Numbered from the stretch's first letter, positions 44,119 through 58,020 are shown. The stretch: DNA of 64,000 nt from Achatina immaculata (GCA_009760885.1 CM019693.1:43363433-43427432), one strand, 5' to 3'. Made by a program: numbers and translations. The notes: generated from the letters alone by a model not told the origin.

Positions 44119-46375
44119 ATAGAACAAAATCCGACCTCAAGAGCTGTCGTCAAATCCCTAAAAAGAAATTAAGAAAAAAAAAAGGCAAGGACATTTCAAT
44201 AATTGTAAATGTAATAATCTGAGTTAAACGCAAGCTAACCAGACCCCGTTAACGAAACATAGAGCGCCCCATACTCTCCCATATAGGCTCTCATCAATCA
44301 GATTAGTGCACATGATATTGGAGGAAGGTATATTCGAGGCTGGTCTTCCCAGCACGGGATCTTATTTTTCTAGATACGATATTTGCTTCTCAGGTGTGTA
44401 CATATTTTAGACTGCTTCTGTCTGGTTACAGATGAACTGTTACCAAGCTTCAGCGGAGTTTGTGCTTCCCTCAGGCTATGTCAGGTCATGTAAGTCATGT
44501 CTGAACTGAATTTTAACCTTTACAATCCTTTGTCGAACATTACTTTTCATCAGTTCATCTTGGACTGTGCCGACAGTCGTTGGCTGAGATATGTCTGAGC
44601 AGTATGTGGTTATCTGTGTTTCCAGTTAGTTCTTCTGCTGTTATTTTCTTGTGCCACTTGGTCTGCCCGGTTAAGATTTTTTTTCCTGACTCTATGTCTT
44701 CCTTGAATTTTCCAGTGATGGCGGAGTTTCCTCCCTTCAAAAAAACTTTTCTGTCCTTTGATTGTGCTTATTGAAAACAAAATTGTATTACAGCAGCCAA
44801 TTAGGGAAACTGTTATTGTAGGTAGAGACTGTCATTTATGTAAAGGCCAGGCTTTGGGGCCGCATGGGAGAGCATCAGGTATATAAACTCGCATAGGAGG
44901 ACTCGCGAAGGAAGTCTGTACCTTTAGAAATGTAGAATAGTTATAGGAACATCATCATTAGCTGCCTTGGTGTCACCATCTTGATTTGTCTGTCAGGATG
45001 TACTCCCCAGTCTCTGACTCCTTGAGCAGCCACAAGCAGTAGCCAGTTTTCTGTACAAGACGGCAGGCCAGCTTCAGTTAATGGAAGCTGAATTTCTGGA
45101 GCTAGCATCGAAAGCCTCCAGGCAGGAAAACATGCCAGCTCTGTCTTGTTGGTGCCACTGAAGAACACGTATCAGGTGGCCAGATGAGGATGAAATAAGT
45201 CTATCCACTAAAAAAATCGCCTTCTAACATGAAAAGAGCCAGTAACGGACGAACCGTCCTCCAGGAACCTGTGCATCTTAGTGAAGGTCCTAGTGCCGTC
45301 CATCTCATGATAGATAGTTGGATGCTCTAGTTGTGACCTCGGCAATTGCTGTGGGACTTGGTAGTACACAGACCGAACACAGAATGACGCATCGCTGTCC
45401 TCTGGATAACATAGTGTGCTAGTGCAGCATTGTAAATGATTGTTACATGAAACAATCATCTGTCTTGGCAGATTTTGGAGGTTTTTTTACTTGATGGTGC
45501 CGGGCCCAACAGTGTCACTTAAGTCTGTTCACTGTTATATAAGAGTCAGTACATTAGAACTAGTTCACAGCAGAATAGAACAAGAATTCTTGTAGAATCT
45601 TGTACAAGAAGAATTTCAGATCAGTATTTCCAGATCATTCTTCGTATGTGTAACTCGGACAGCGAACACGGGCAGTCCGATCCTTGTCCGACTTGGGAAC
45701 AAAACTGGATATTGCTTTTTCCTCCGTTCTATCCTAGTCCACGCGGTGTTTCATTCTTTTTACATGTGGCTGAGACAGGAAACAGATGAAATCAACTTAT
45801 TGTTCCACTTAGAAGAAGAGGGAAAAAAACCACATTTCTTATTCTAATCCTTCCTCGTCCACGCGGTGTATCTTTCCTTTACGTGTGGCAGAGACGAGTA
45901 ACAGAAACAATCCCTTCGTAATTCGACTTGGGAGAGGAAAAGAAAAAGGCGGACATTTTTCTCGTGTCACGTAAATGAGAGCCTAAATTGTTCCGTAAGT
46001 TCACCGTTAATTGTTAAATCAATACTGCAACACTAATCATTTTTTGCCGACACAGCAAGCAGACAGCGGCATACAGAAAACGGCGAGCTGAATATATCCG
46101 TTTATTGCATTGGTTATTAGGCAGAAAAATAATAGATGCAATGTTGATGATATAATTGCATTCAAATAGACGTCTCTATATAAACAAGGAGAACTACGCA
46201 GATGTCCTCTTCTTTGTAGGCCATTTCATCAATTGAGAAGCAGGCGGAGGGGATTGAAGACAGCTAAATATAACACGAATGTTTTCACTTGTAGATAGTT
46301 TTACTTTGTGGGCGTATACTTTCGTGTAGCCGGACTCTTTAATGATATTTTCCTCCGTCTCTACTCAACATTGAC
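41895..46375. other. No gene recognised
   Basis: Mostly unique DNA. Open frames at 42485-42796, 43410-43766 (plus) and 44941-45459 (minus, two) show no known motif; the minus pair looks moderately coding-like but is interrupted. A (GA)n run lies at 44075-44117. The plus strand has a good donor-like site at 43428 (GGAAG|GTAAGA). Confidence 0.35.
44075..44117. repeat. (GA)n microsatellite
   Basis: Uninterrupted GA run of about 21 units. Confidence 0.95.
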
Positions 46376-46384
46376 CATGTGACT

Positions 46385-47035
46385 CTGTCAACAGCTCAAC
46401 ATTGCTCACATCTCAGACTCCGTCTCTGCTCAGCATTGCTCACATCTCAGACTCCTTCTCTGCTCAGCATTGCTCATATCTCAGACTTCGTCTCTACTCA
46501 ACATTGCTCACATCTCGGACTCAGTCTCTACTCAACATTGCTCATATCTCAGACTCCGTCTCTACTGAGCATTGCTTATATCTCAGACTCCATCTCTACT
46601 CAGCATTGCTCATATCTCAGACTCCCGTCTCTGCTCAGCATTGCTCATATCTCAGACTCCATCTCTACTCAGCATTGCTCATATCTCAGACTCCCGTCTC
46701 TGCTCAGCATTGCTCATATCTCAGACTCCCGTCTCTGCTCAGCATTGCTCATATCTCAGACTCCATCTCTACTCAGCATTGCTCATATCTCAGACTCCCG
46801 TCTCTGCTCAGCATTGCTTATATCTCAGACTCCATCTCTACTCAGCATTGCTCATATCTCAGACTCCCGTCTTTGCTCAGCATTGCTCATATCTCAGACT
46901 TCGTCTCTACTCAACATTGCTCACATCTCGGACTCAGTCTCTACTCACATTGCTCATATCTCAGACTCCGTCTCTACTCAGCATTGCTCATATCTCAGAC
47001 TCCATCTCTACTCAGCATTGCTCATATCTCAGTAT
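46385..47035. repeat. Minisatellite, about 34-bp unit, 19 copies
   Basis: ctcagcattgctcatatctc and agactcc(g/a)tctcta recur every 33-35 bp. Unit-length variation is concentrated at actcccgtc against actccatc, which makes all three plus frames open over long parts. Confidence 0.93.
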
Positions 47036-47039
47036 TCAC

Positions 47040-47955
47040 GGGAGTGATCTTCAAGACGTTTTATTCTTATTTTATACGCGCTATTCCCCCCCCCTTGTTT
47101 TTTTTTTAAACGTGCTATCCTTTTTATCCATGATATCTTGTTTTGTGAAACGTGTTATTCTTTTTTTTAATACTTATTATCCTCTTTCTTTTTATGTTCT
47201 AATCAGTTTTTGTTTCGATCGTGCACAACTGTGTTCTGGTCTCGCAAAGTCTTCCATATCAGAGGCAGTTTTCCTTAACAGTAACGTGTCAGGTGCCCAG
47301 TTTTGTCGACTGTCTACAAGCATCACATGCGAAGACATTCCTCCGTGGAACATCCTGCTCACACGCCTGTCTGACAATACTGTGTTGACATAACACAGAG
47401 CAGTATGTTGAAGTGGCGTATGTGCTGGACGAGTCATCGCCAGGCTGAAACATTTGGCCTTGCCTGTCTGAAAGAGAGCGAAGATTACCTGGGGATAAGA
47501 CCTGGAGTACACCGGGAAACAACGCCCAGCACCTCAGCTAAATCCATGTATGAAACTAGAGCCTGGAATCACAAACGTAAGTGATCCAGAAATGTATGTA
47601 TGAACCCCAGTCTTGGTACTGAGCCCAAATATGGACAGTTTAAAAAAAAAAAGAGGAAATGATTGGCGGATACAGAAATAGCTCCCTAGGGAGCTTATTT
47701 TACAGAGATGGGTATAGATATGTGTAGTTTATTGCTAACACAGTAATATTTCGACCTAACTGGCTTTTATAGCAGTAATCGTGTAGAAGTGTAATGACGT
47801 GAAATGATATTTAGAATGGTGGCAGTGTTTATTTCGAAAAGGAATAGTCAATATTGTTGCCAGCTAGGACTGCAATTGGTCTTTTTTTTTTCAGCCAACA
47901 CCAAGTTGACAGAGCAGTTTATGTGTATAAACTATTATGTGGTCCGTGTGCTTTT
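47040..47955. other. No gene recognised
   Basis: A block at 47215-47395 is open on both strands (minus 47192-47512) and has an even base composition, but I recognise no motif. The rest is AT-rich. Confidence 0.35.
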
Positions 47956-47963
47956 TCTTCTTC

Positions 47964-48335
47964 AGAAAATGGGTTTATTTGCTTCGTTCTTGTTTAGGTT
48001 GAGTTTATTGGCTTTATTATTATTCAGGTTGAGTTTATTTGCTTCATTCTTGTTTAGGTTGAGTTTATTGGCTTTATTATTATTCAGGTTGAGTTTATTT
48101 GCTTCATTCTTGTTTAGGTTGAGTTTATTTGCTTTTTTCTTGTTTAGGTTGAGTTTTATTTGCTTTATTATTATTCAGGTTGAGTTTATTTGCTTCATTC
48201 TTGTTCAGGTTGAGTTTATTTGCTTCATTCTTGTTCAGGTTGAGTTTATTTGCTTCATTCTTGTTTAGGTTGAGTTTATTTGCTTTATTCTTGTTTATGT
48301 TGAGTTTATTTGCTTTATTCTTGTTCAGGTTGTAA
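47964..48335. repeat. Minisatellite, 30-bp unit, about 12 copies
   Basis: ggttgagtttatttgcttca followed by ttcttgttta repeats; variants attattattca and ttcttgttca alternate. The Asn/Lys/Leu-rich minus frame is an artefact. Confidence 0.95.
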
Positions 48336-48339
48336 AATT

Positions 48340-50984
48340 TTATCAAACCTCTTTTCTTATGAAAATACATGTAGTTATGCTCCCATAATAAAAGGGGTCA
48401 TTTCTTTACTCGCCCTTAACAACAAATATAGGAGGCAATGATCCCATTCTTTATCATTACAAGCCACTACAATCCCGAGGGAGACAGGAGGAGTATCTAA
48501 TACACATGCTTCAGGAGTAAGAAGGCTGTGAAGGACTCTGACAGCAACAAAACATATATGCTAATGTGCACATATTGTGAGACAGTGGTGGAAAGTAGTT
48601 TTATCTCGCCTGCCGCAGAGAGGAGAGCTCATGTTAAGACAGCAGAAAGATCTCTCTTATTGACTGTTCGATTCTGTGCCGACATTTACATTATATGAAT
48701 GATGGACCCCCCCCCCCCCCCCCCGAAGCTTGCAGTCGAGTGGAAATAGTAGGACTTGGTGCCGTTTTGCTGGAAGATAATTCTACCGTTCTTTTGCTGC
48801 ACTTAACAGAAATCTATAATATTGGATGTGTGTTGTCAGGACACAAGTATTTATTTACAATACAAATATTTGTTAGCTGCTTTCCATTTTGCCAAGAAGG
48901 CTTTTAATAAGAAAAATGTATCAACGTGAGCTAGCTGTATAAGCTAGAACGGATAAATGTTTGGAAGCGAGCAGTTTGTTACTGGCTGGGGCAGGTCGTT
49001 AGTGTCCCTGGTCGTGTTCTGTTCGTACTTAGTTCGGTTCGTGTTTTCTGTAACACGGAGAAAGGCGCCTGGATACTGGAACGCTTTTGACATTATCGCT
49101 GAGTAACAGAATCGAGTATGTTGTAGAATCAGTACGGTTCAGTGATCTGAAGTGTTTTATTTATCTGAAGTACCCGTTTTAAGTCGGATTAATGCGACAG
49201 AGTCCCGTTTACACCGGACGCCGTTTTGAGCAGTTTTCTTGCCCTTCATATTTGCACGTTTGAGTATTAAGCATTAGTAAGATATTATCAGTTATTAGCT
49301 TATTTCATGTAATTATTATTTGAAAATACAGAAACTCAGATATAACTGTGTGTGTGTGTGCGAGAGAGAGAGAGAGAGAGAGAGAAAAGAAATTGCTGTT
49401 TGAAAATGGTGACTTCGTTTTCACATTTGGTTAACCAAAATAACGGACGTACTTCCTCTGAATGTCAATGTTTGGTCTACATCTGGTAATATTCCCTGGC
49501 AGGCTACTGAAATCAAAACGTGGCGATAAATATAAAACTGACCAAATTGGCTTCTCGCGTGTGCAGAAATGACTTTAAAAAAATTTCTGGCCAGGTCTCA
49601 TGGGATATTGCTAGTAAAACCAGAGAAGTCAGTCTTGGAGTATTTTGGCTGGAAATTGCTTCATTTTATTGTTTGATTGATTTCAGCTCTTGCCGATGTT
49701 ATAGTTATATTACTGTGTTCTCTGGAAAAACTTGCATTGAAGTATATGCAAAACTTGCAGACGCTGATTTGATGAGTCTTTCTTTACCAGGATTCCAAAA
49801 AATAAAGCCACTTTGTATTGCATATCCAGTATCATAGTTCTTGTCTTCCTGTAGGACATCCTTCTTCGGTATTTAGTATTCATTGCAAGGGAGGCTTCTT
49901 GAGGTGACATGTTCTCCAGCTCCAGCAAAGCAAAACAGTTGTGAACCCGCAGCAACTTCTTCACCGTTCTCAGTCTCGTATGTTACTACAACCTGACAAG
50001 GAATTAGAGATAGACCAACTCCTCTAGATAGTGGAGACAGGTTAGAAGCCATCTTCTAGACTCCTCTTTGTGAATTCTGGGAGGCCGTGGAAGTATACTT
50101 TCAGATTGAAAAAGGGTGTCATCTGCTGCCGAAAGTTTATAGCTCTTGATTGCAAAAATTACAAATAATAAATACATGAAATCCAAACGACGTTGGTCAC
50201 TATGCAATCCCCCACCCTGTGAAGCTAATTAGTTGCTTTGGTTTTTAGCGCAATAGTTTCCATCACCATTGGTAAGTGTGAAGTCATCTATAGCAAGTCA
50301 GCTGTTGGTTACCAGGTATGCACTGAGTTACCTGTAAGAGGAAGGGGGGTGGGTGTTGAAATGAATCAAAATTTCAGCCTAAAAACGCCGTGTTCTGGGA
50401 CAGTAGACATAATAAAGCATTTGCTAAACGCGAAATAGACAAAGTTTTGCTTGATTGTATCACGTGGTTGTTTGTTGAGAGATCCTGGCGGTGGAAGTTG
50501 AGAAGACGAACTAACATGTTGTTTTGTGTTCAGATAAAATGTAGCAGAAACGTGCCCTTACAGTTTCTCATCTGTGATTGAGGCAATTAAACGTGCAGTC
50601 GCTTCCCCTTTTAGAACATGTTAGCCACATCAATAATAAATTAGTTCATTGTTTTTTTTTTCTCTCCTCCTCTCCCTGGCTACAGTAGCACTGCATGCGC
50701 TTGTCAAGGGAGGGATAGGGGGGAATGACAAGAGCAGTGTGAATGATCTAAATAACTTCTTTATAAAATTCTGTTTTAAAAAAATCGATGAAACCATTCC
50801 AGTACAGTAAATTTCACGGGACTGTGGCACAGAATGAGAAAGGCGAACAATGAAGCAGAAGAAGGAGGTCAGCGAGAGAATGACACAAAAAATCTTGTCA
50901 TAAATTATAACAGGAGCCGGAATGAGTAATAGAAATATTTGGGAGAAAAAAATGTGAACAGCGAACATTACATTTCTTTGAGTG
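48340..50984. other. No gene recognised
   Basis: It contains a C run at about 48707-48724 and (GT/GA) tracts at 49348-49385. Open frames at 49520-49837 (plus) and 49710-49964 (minus) overlap and lack known motifs. Confidence 0.35.
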
Positions 50985-51612
50985 AACATGACAGCACCTG
51001 CAGTAGTAAATTTCTTACAGAGTGAAATGACAGCGTCTGCAGTAGCAAATTTCTTACAGAGTGAACATGACAGCACCTGCAGTAGTAAATTTCTTACAGA
51101 GTGAAATGACAGCGTCTGCAGTAGCAAATTTCTTACAGAATGAATCGCGGCAACACCTGCAGTAGCAGATTTCTTACAGAATGAATCGCGGCAACACCTG
51201 CAGTAGCAGATTTCTTACAGAATGAATCGCGGCAACACCTGCAGTAGTAAACTTCTTACAGAATGAATCGTGGCAACACCTGCAGTAGTAAACTTCTTAC
51301 AGAATGAATCGTGGCAACACCTGCAGTAGTAAACTTCTTACAGAATGAATCGTGGCAACACCTGCAGTAGTAAACTTCTTACAGAATGAATCGCGGCAAC
51401 ACCTGCAGTAGCAAATTTCTTACAGAATGAATCGCGGCAACACCTGCAGTAGTAAACTTCTTACAGAATGAATCGCGGCAACTCCTGCAGTAGTAAACTT
51501 CTTACAGAATGAATCGTGGCAACACCTGCAGTAGCAAATTTCTTACAGAATGAATCGTGGCAACACCTGCAGTAGTAAATTTCTTACACAGTGAAACTTG
51601 GCAACACTTGCA
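50985..51612. repeat. Minisatellite, 41-bp unit, about 15 copies
   Basis: gcaacacctgcagtagtaaa followed by cttcttacagaatgaatcg repeats. The left four units differ (gacagc instead of gcaaca, gagtgaa instead of gaatgaa), so the array consists of two subfamilies. Confidence 0.95.
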
Positions 51613-52039
51613 GTAGACGAACAAGTACTCATTATTGGTTTTGAGAAAATGAAATGTAGAAGGCAGTGCCGGTGAAGGTATCTTTAATTATAGCTTTAGG
51701 ACTGTAGTCTATAAGTTTTATTTGGGGGGGGGGGGGCCTCCTGAAAAGGTATCGGCCCTATCCACATCCCAGAATCTGAGCGTAAGTTGGCCACTGTATC
51801 GGGAAAGTACTATTTTATAATGTAAACTGCCACTTTGCAGGATTATAGCGCAAATTTGTTATACCTTTTTTGTTTCAGATGATAACATAACCATGTAAGC
51901 GAAAGTTATGCATATGTGAAGTGTAGAACTCCGGGTCGGAAGAAGTGACTGTTTCTGTAGAAGAAAACTTCAAAGGAAACCCACGAGTGTATGCTGCAAA
52001 CATTGAGTGACAACTGCATAGCATACTCAGGTATGAGGA

Positions 52040-52800
52040 AGTGCTGTGCTGACCTTTAGCATGGAGATTTCCAGACCGAAGATGTAGCAATATTTAGAAG
52101 GTCTTCAGAAGTGTCAGCTCCAGAAACTGTTGATCATGTTCATGAGCCGATTTTGGCAGATCGAGGATAGCGGACTAAAACAGCTGCTGAGATACTATAG
52201 ATATCCAGGGAACGCTTTAGGTTTATAATTCATGAGCAGAAAGTGAGGGCCAAGTGGGCGCTGAAATGCTTGAGAGAGGAAATCGAGTGGACACTTCCAA
52301 GTTGGTTTTGCAGAACTTTGAGCGATCTAATAATAACCTTTTGGAACGACTCCATTGCTGTCACTGAAACTTGGTTACACCACTGTGATCCAGAAACCAA
52401 ACAACAGTCTTTGCAATGGCGGCACTTGAGTTCCCCACGGCCAAAAAACCCCTAGAAGCCAGCAGGACAGGTCATGAGAAAGGCATGCTGATTAATGACT
52501 GTCTTTCCAAGGGCCAAATATTTAACGCAGAATACTATAATTTGGTGTTGCGATTACAGGATGAACTGAAAGAAACATGGCGAGGGAAACTGGGGAAATG
52601 TACTCTCTTTTTGGAGAACAGTGTGCCTTCTCGCAAGACGTTGAATGTTTGGAATAATTTGGAGTTTGGGGACATAGATCATCAACACTGTTCACCAGAT
52701 CTTGCTCTATCTCTCCAGCATTTGTGTTTGAAAAGAAGGGCATTTTCAAATGATTCAGAGGCGATATCAGCAACAGAGCAGTAATTCAGTGCCATGCTGT
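52040..52800 (+). pseudogene. Mariner (Tc1/mariner) transposase, decayed
   Basis: Plus-strand remnants follow the mariner transposase order. APETVDHVHEPILADRG lies near 52120 (helix-turn-helix region), AKWALKCL near 52250 and TETWLHHCDPETKQQSLQWR at about 52357-52416, matching the family motif GDETWxHHYDPETKQQSMQW. After a frameshift, LINDCLSKGQIFNAEYYNLV, then LFLENSVPS in place of the usual DNAPAH block and HCSPDLALS in place of YSPDLAPS. Several stops and at least one frameshift are present, and the second catalytic aspartate is lost (ENSVPS). It is a dead copy; terminal repeats were not located. Confidence 0.88.
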
Positions 52801-52849
52801 CAAATTTTTGGAAGGGTTAAAGAACCAACAAAGTCTTGATGTACCAAGT

Positions 52850-55800
52850 GTGTTGAACATAGGGGTGGGGAGGGGGGTGAATATGACCGTGCAAGTTTCA
52901 TGGACTTAGATCAATCTCTTTTTTGGTCGGGCGGATACCTTTTCAGCACCCCCTCTAGCCCTAAGTGTGGGGAGGGGGGAGAGACAGTATTGGTGTCTGT
53001 GTACTTATTTCGCTTCGTTGCATTAACTTGTAATGAGCTGTTAAAAATTTGCAGAGATCAGGTGTCTAGAAAGTGTCACGGGATTTTGGAAAGAAATAAT
53101 CACTACAGTAGTATAGTATGTTTCTGTGGTCAGGCAGAAAATTCCACACATTGTTGCTCTTGTTCAGAGAAGGGGACCGATGGTCAGATTTAATTCGGAA
53201 AGGCGAGTAATTCAAGCACAAGTCCTATTTGAATGTTTCCCCGGCACCTGTCAGTTTTGATGAACCAGGATTAGTGTGTTAGTAATAGGAAGAAGTCCTG
53301 TCTGGCGGCGCCGTGGCTACAGAATGAAAAAGGAACATGTTACATAAGACAGCGCGGGTTGTTGTTGCTGAGAGCCAGGGCGGTTCTCATCAAAGGTAAG
53401 TCCCGGAACCCGGATTCTCCAAAGAGCCACTCGTTGTGTGTGTCAGCGGTGTGCTTCTGGGAAGTTTCAGTGCAGATAGTACTGGCATTAGGATAGGCAG
53501 ACCGAGGCTGATCATATCCTACCTCCCACGGATCTCCACAAGACAGTCTGGGTGTGTGAAGTTAAAAAAAAGCTTTCTCTCGTCATGTTTGCCTGGTCTG
53601 TTATGTAAATAATATGAAACATTTCGGTACATCAGCGCTGTGTGTCGGAAATGAGAGTGGAGTAAGTAAAAATCGTGATTTTTTTTCTTCTTCTCGTCAT
53701 TTTTGCCGGGTTCCTGTGTTGCGTGAATGATTGAAAAAGCTGTGTCTGTTGGTGCAGTGAGAACGAAATGAGGATGGAGCATGTTCTACAAAACAGCACT
53801 GGACGCGCCTCCTTAGGAGACAGCCGACTTTGTTAATCAGGAACTGACGAGAGAAATATGATGTAGAATCTGTTGAGAATCGTGCTTTTGCAAGTCCGCT
53901 TAGACGTTGCGCACTTCCCATCCGACTCGATACTTGTGTATTTCACTATCTTCTTCTTTTAGAGAATGACACGACAGAAAGTTTAGCTTGTTCTTCTCTG
54001 AGCGTCTTCTGTCCAAGTGTTTAAACGTAGTTCGTGAGCACAGTTGTCTGTCGCCTCACGAACTGCCTTGGGTTTAAGCGTGAGTACTCATTTTAATGAC
54101 AGATCCATTAGTATGTGAATCAATACAGCGCACGGTGTTGACACGACCTTAACACGACAGTGGTTCCTATTTCTTTTTTTTTTTTATTTACGTAGTCTCA
54201 TGTGTAAGCATACAGGAAAATAGCGTTAGTTCAGGGACACAGATTACCTAGTTTGAGAACCCATTGAATCTATTGGCAAACATTTTGACATTTGCGGAAC
54301 ATACGAGTAACAGCGAAAAATATCCCCTCCTTTTAGAAAAGATATGAAATGCCAGACTAAAAGGAATGCCATGGGAAAAGACAAACTGGCATACTTAGAC
54401 TTGGCCGGTGAGATTTGGAAAGAAATGTGTAGAGAGATTTAATTGGATGATCTGAAGAGATTTGATCGGATGGCTGTAATCTGATAAGCTACTTAACCAA
54501 AGCTCTAGTTTCCATCTATCTGATCCTCGTTACCAATAAAAATGCAGTCCAGATTCTGTGAGGCCCTTGAGGTTTTTTTTTTTCCTTGAGCCTTCTCCTC
54601 TCACTCTCACCCCCCCCCCCCCCCGGGCTATGTTTTGAAAAACTGAAAGCAGTGATGGCCGTGCTGAGGACAAGAAACGATTAGAGCGACTGAACCAGGA
54701 TTGGCCGGCGCATAATCCTGTGTAGTTGCAGTGTTCCTGGAAGCAACCTTCTCCATCACGGTGGTGGAGGTTTTCAAGAAGCTTGCCCAGAGAGTTAGCA
54801 TGGTTCTTAGATGTGCTCTTAGAAAGTTTCCGTCACCGTCACGACCTAAGTTGGGAGTGACATCACCGACGTGACCCTTTCAGAGCTGGATGTTGCTGCT
54901 TTCTCTAAAGACTTGTAGCCTGGAATGATGACTTTGGATGATCTTTAATGATGTCCCTCAAGTTAGTAGCCCTGAATTTTCTGGGCAAAAATGTTGGATA
55001 ATGGAAATTAACAATGAAATCATTTTGATGTCGCCGGCTGTAATTTTTACTGATGTTAGTACATCAGTTTTAATATAGTGTAGTTCTTACATGGTCTATA
55101 CATAACGTATGTCTGTAGCGCTTACACTACAATCATCACTCCTTTAAATATTATTTCGGAAAATTCAGAGCCCTGGATTTTGCAGGCAACCCCTAGCCCC
55201 TGTTAGTCGGCCAAATCAATGATCATCGATATTCTAATGCTTATTTACCGCTTTGATCTGTTTCTTTTTTTTTTTTTAAATGTTATAGATTGGTTTGTGA
55301 CTTTCTGTGGAAGATCTCGTTAGCGAGGTAGGTTGTTGAGGGAAAGAAAATGACGGGAAAGTGGAGGGGTAGAAATGAGAGATTCTTTCAGATGATTTTT
55401 TTTTAATAGTCTGTGATATGTTTAATCGCATTGTTTGTCTTTTGGTACAGCTGTAACAGTGGTGGGATGTTTTATTACTGCTTCAGTCTGGGCTGTTTTA
55501 CTCTGTCATGTTCTCTTGCTGGTAATCATGAATAGTGAGTAAATCTTGCAGAGTTTTGGTGGACTTTGTTATACTAAGTCTGCCTCAGTCATAGTTTAGT
55601 CTTCGTATTTTATTTAAGGCAGTCATTGTTCTTGCTCTGTTTTCTTTGAATTGTCGTTGTTTGCAGAGGACGTCGTGATGATGGTTTAGGGAGTAGGTCA
55701 TTGTGGCTTGCATGAGGGGCCGGGGTGAACTCAAGAGATGAGGTTCACGTCAGAATCCACTACCATGAGACCAAGATTTTACGGGCTGAAAGGTGACATT

Positions 55801-57765
55801 AATCCCGGTACAGAGAGCACCTTTGAGAGGCGGGATAGAGTCTTGGCTGGCTTTAATTGAGGGGTTTCAAGAGGAATTGTGTAAGCAGGTGCAAAACGCT
55901 CCTTCTTCTTCTTCTCTTCACCCCCAACCCCATCTATATTTATCCACTCCGGGCAGCGGCCCCTCCCCCAAGCCTCCCTTGCTTCAGAGCAGCACACACC
56001 AACCATTCTCTCCCCACCCCCCCACCCCCACACACACCCTCCATATCTCATAAGGTCTGTTCTGACTCTTCAGCCCTGAAGACCGTTCTATCACTTCAGC
56101 ACATCCATCTTTGCTTCCTATACGGAATGCTATCCTCGGTATAGCGAAGGCACGTTGAAAACGCTAGAGAAAAGTGTGACAGTAATTACCGGTACCGACT
56201 CGATAGCGTTGCCACACTAGGGAATCATTCCTCTCTAGTCAGTGTTAACTCATCAGCTCTGTTCTGGTAAATTGTACACGCGGGGGATATCTAAATGTCG
56301 CATGTGTCTCACTGTCTCCTTCTCCTTAGCTTGGCAAATGACGGCAGATGAACCGAGGATCGATCGAGAGCTCGTTAATGTAGTGAAGACTCTCACAAGA
56401 GGGCCGTGCTGTTGCTGTCTTTATGTCAGGTCATGATGCTTTGTTTTATAGTTGGTAAGGCCCGTGAGTTATTTTGATACAGAGAACAAAGTTCCTTTCT
56501 TTTCATGTGGCATAGGGGTGATGAACTGAATAGAATATAGGAACAAAAGATAGGATTGTTTTTGTTTAGTTAACCGTACAGCATTTCAGGTTGGTTTTTT
56601 TTTTTTTGGGGGGGGGGGGTCTTACAATTGGCTTTTCTGTTTGTTATGATCATCTAGAGAACACAGGCAAAAACCTTATCCCGCTTCCTTGGAGTGTTCT
56701 CCTTTGGCTGTGTTGAAGGATGCCTGATGAACAAGGTTTGCTCTCTGTGTTGGTTGAGAATGTTGAATACTCTTTCGGTATCATTCTATCTTCCTCTAGG
56801 AGATGAGAAAAGTCGTGCCAACTGTCATCATTCAGCAAGGGCACAAAGCACTCACTCGAATGGCAGTCAGACAGATCTGCAACTAGAACACATATGACCT
56901 GGTTTGTCCTCCTTCCTTCTCTGTTAGTTACGATATCTTGGTTTCCAACACTGAAGACACCACCGTAGGCATATTAGCTGTGCTTCTCCAGCGGAGACTA
57001 GCCAGCTGTGGTCATATGATTCCGCCCTATCTTATTTCTTCTCTTTGTTTGAGAATCTAGCTTGCCGTTTCCCCGTCTAGTACGAACCATTTCAGATGCC
57101 AGCTTCAATATTTCAGAAGAAAATCGCTGATCACTGCTATATTGGGGTTATGGCCTGCGAGCTTTGTGCTGAGGATTGGCGCTTGATGTATACGATGTAT
57201 TTTTCTGTAAAAGCCGGCTTGTTTTCTGCTCCTTTCATCATTAAGTTTTATGTATTCATTCCCTGATTGTTTGTTGCCAGACAGCCATTGTTTGAACTAG
57301 CAAATAAGTGAATAACAGTTACAGAGGGAAAAGAATGGATGAAAGAAAAAAAAGAAGAAAAACAAAAGGAAATTGATTGAAGGCTGCTGTTTTGCATTCA
57401 GCGGGAGAGTCATTTTATACCTTATCACTTTCTTAGTCGTAGACCACTGTGCAATTATGGCAAAAGCGTAGTTTCGGGTGAACGCATATGTTTTCTCTTA
57501 TTTATCTTTTCTGTCACGAAGAAGATAATTATTTCAACCGTTGGCTTGTTTACTTCTTACAAAATTGTCACTTATGTAAAATATAGTTCGTGTCGCATAC
57601 CACCATCACCTTTGGGAACATAGAACTAGCATGGCATACGTTTGTTATATCCTTTGTTTTAGCATACGCTTATTTGGTCTCTGGACTGTAGTAGATCTTC
57701 GCTGGCTTTCAGTAATTGGCGTGGCGTTATTTGTATCACTGATTGGTTGATGTAAGTGCGAGATA
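52850..57765. other. No gene recognised
   Basis: Mostly unique DNA with moderate GC. A C run lies at 54611-54624 and a T-then-G run at 56597-56620. A donor-like site CATCAAAG|GTAAGT is at 53394-53395, after a GC-richer stretch (53290-53394), and could end a non-coding first exon of a plus-strand gene; this is speculative. Open frames are short. Confidence 0.35.
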
Positions 57766-57768
57766 AGA

Positions 57769-57770
<2 letters not shown>

Positions 57771-57806
<36 letters not shown>
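57771..57806. repeat. (CT)n microsatellite
   Basis: Uninterrupted CT run adjoining the tandem repeat that follows. Confidence 0.95.
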
Positions 57807-57808
<2 letters not shown>

Positions 57809-58020
57809 CAATCATTTCAGTCTCACAGGCACTTACAACAATATTGTTATAATCTTAACGCTCTGTGTCATTATTTCAGTCTCACAGGCACTTACAACAA
57901 TATTGTTATAATCTTAACGCTCTGTGTCATTATTTCAGTCTCACAGACAATGTTACAGCAGTAATATTGGGATATTAACCGCCCTGTGTCATCAGTTCAG
58001 TCTCACAGGCACTGTTACAG
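57809..58020. repeat. Tandem repeat, about 58-62-bp unit, 3.5 copies
   Basis: atttcagtctcacaggcact and caacaatattgttataatct repeat; the first two copies are nearly identical, the later ones diverged. Confidence 0.9.

Noticed and set aside
44941..45459. Two adjacent minus-strand frames that look moderately coding (GTNKTELACFPAWRLS, YYQVPQQLPRSQLEHP)
   Set aside because: Separated by stops; no family recognised. A decayed retrocopy or transposon piece is possible but unsupported.
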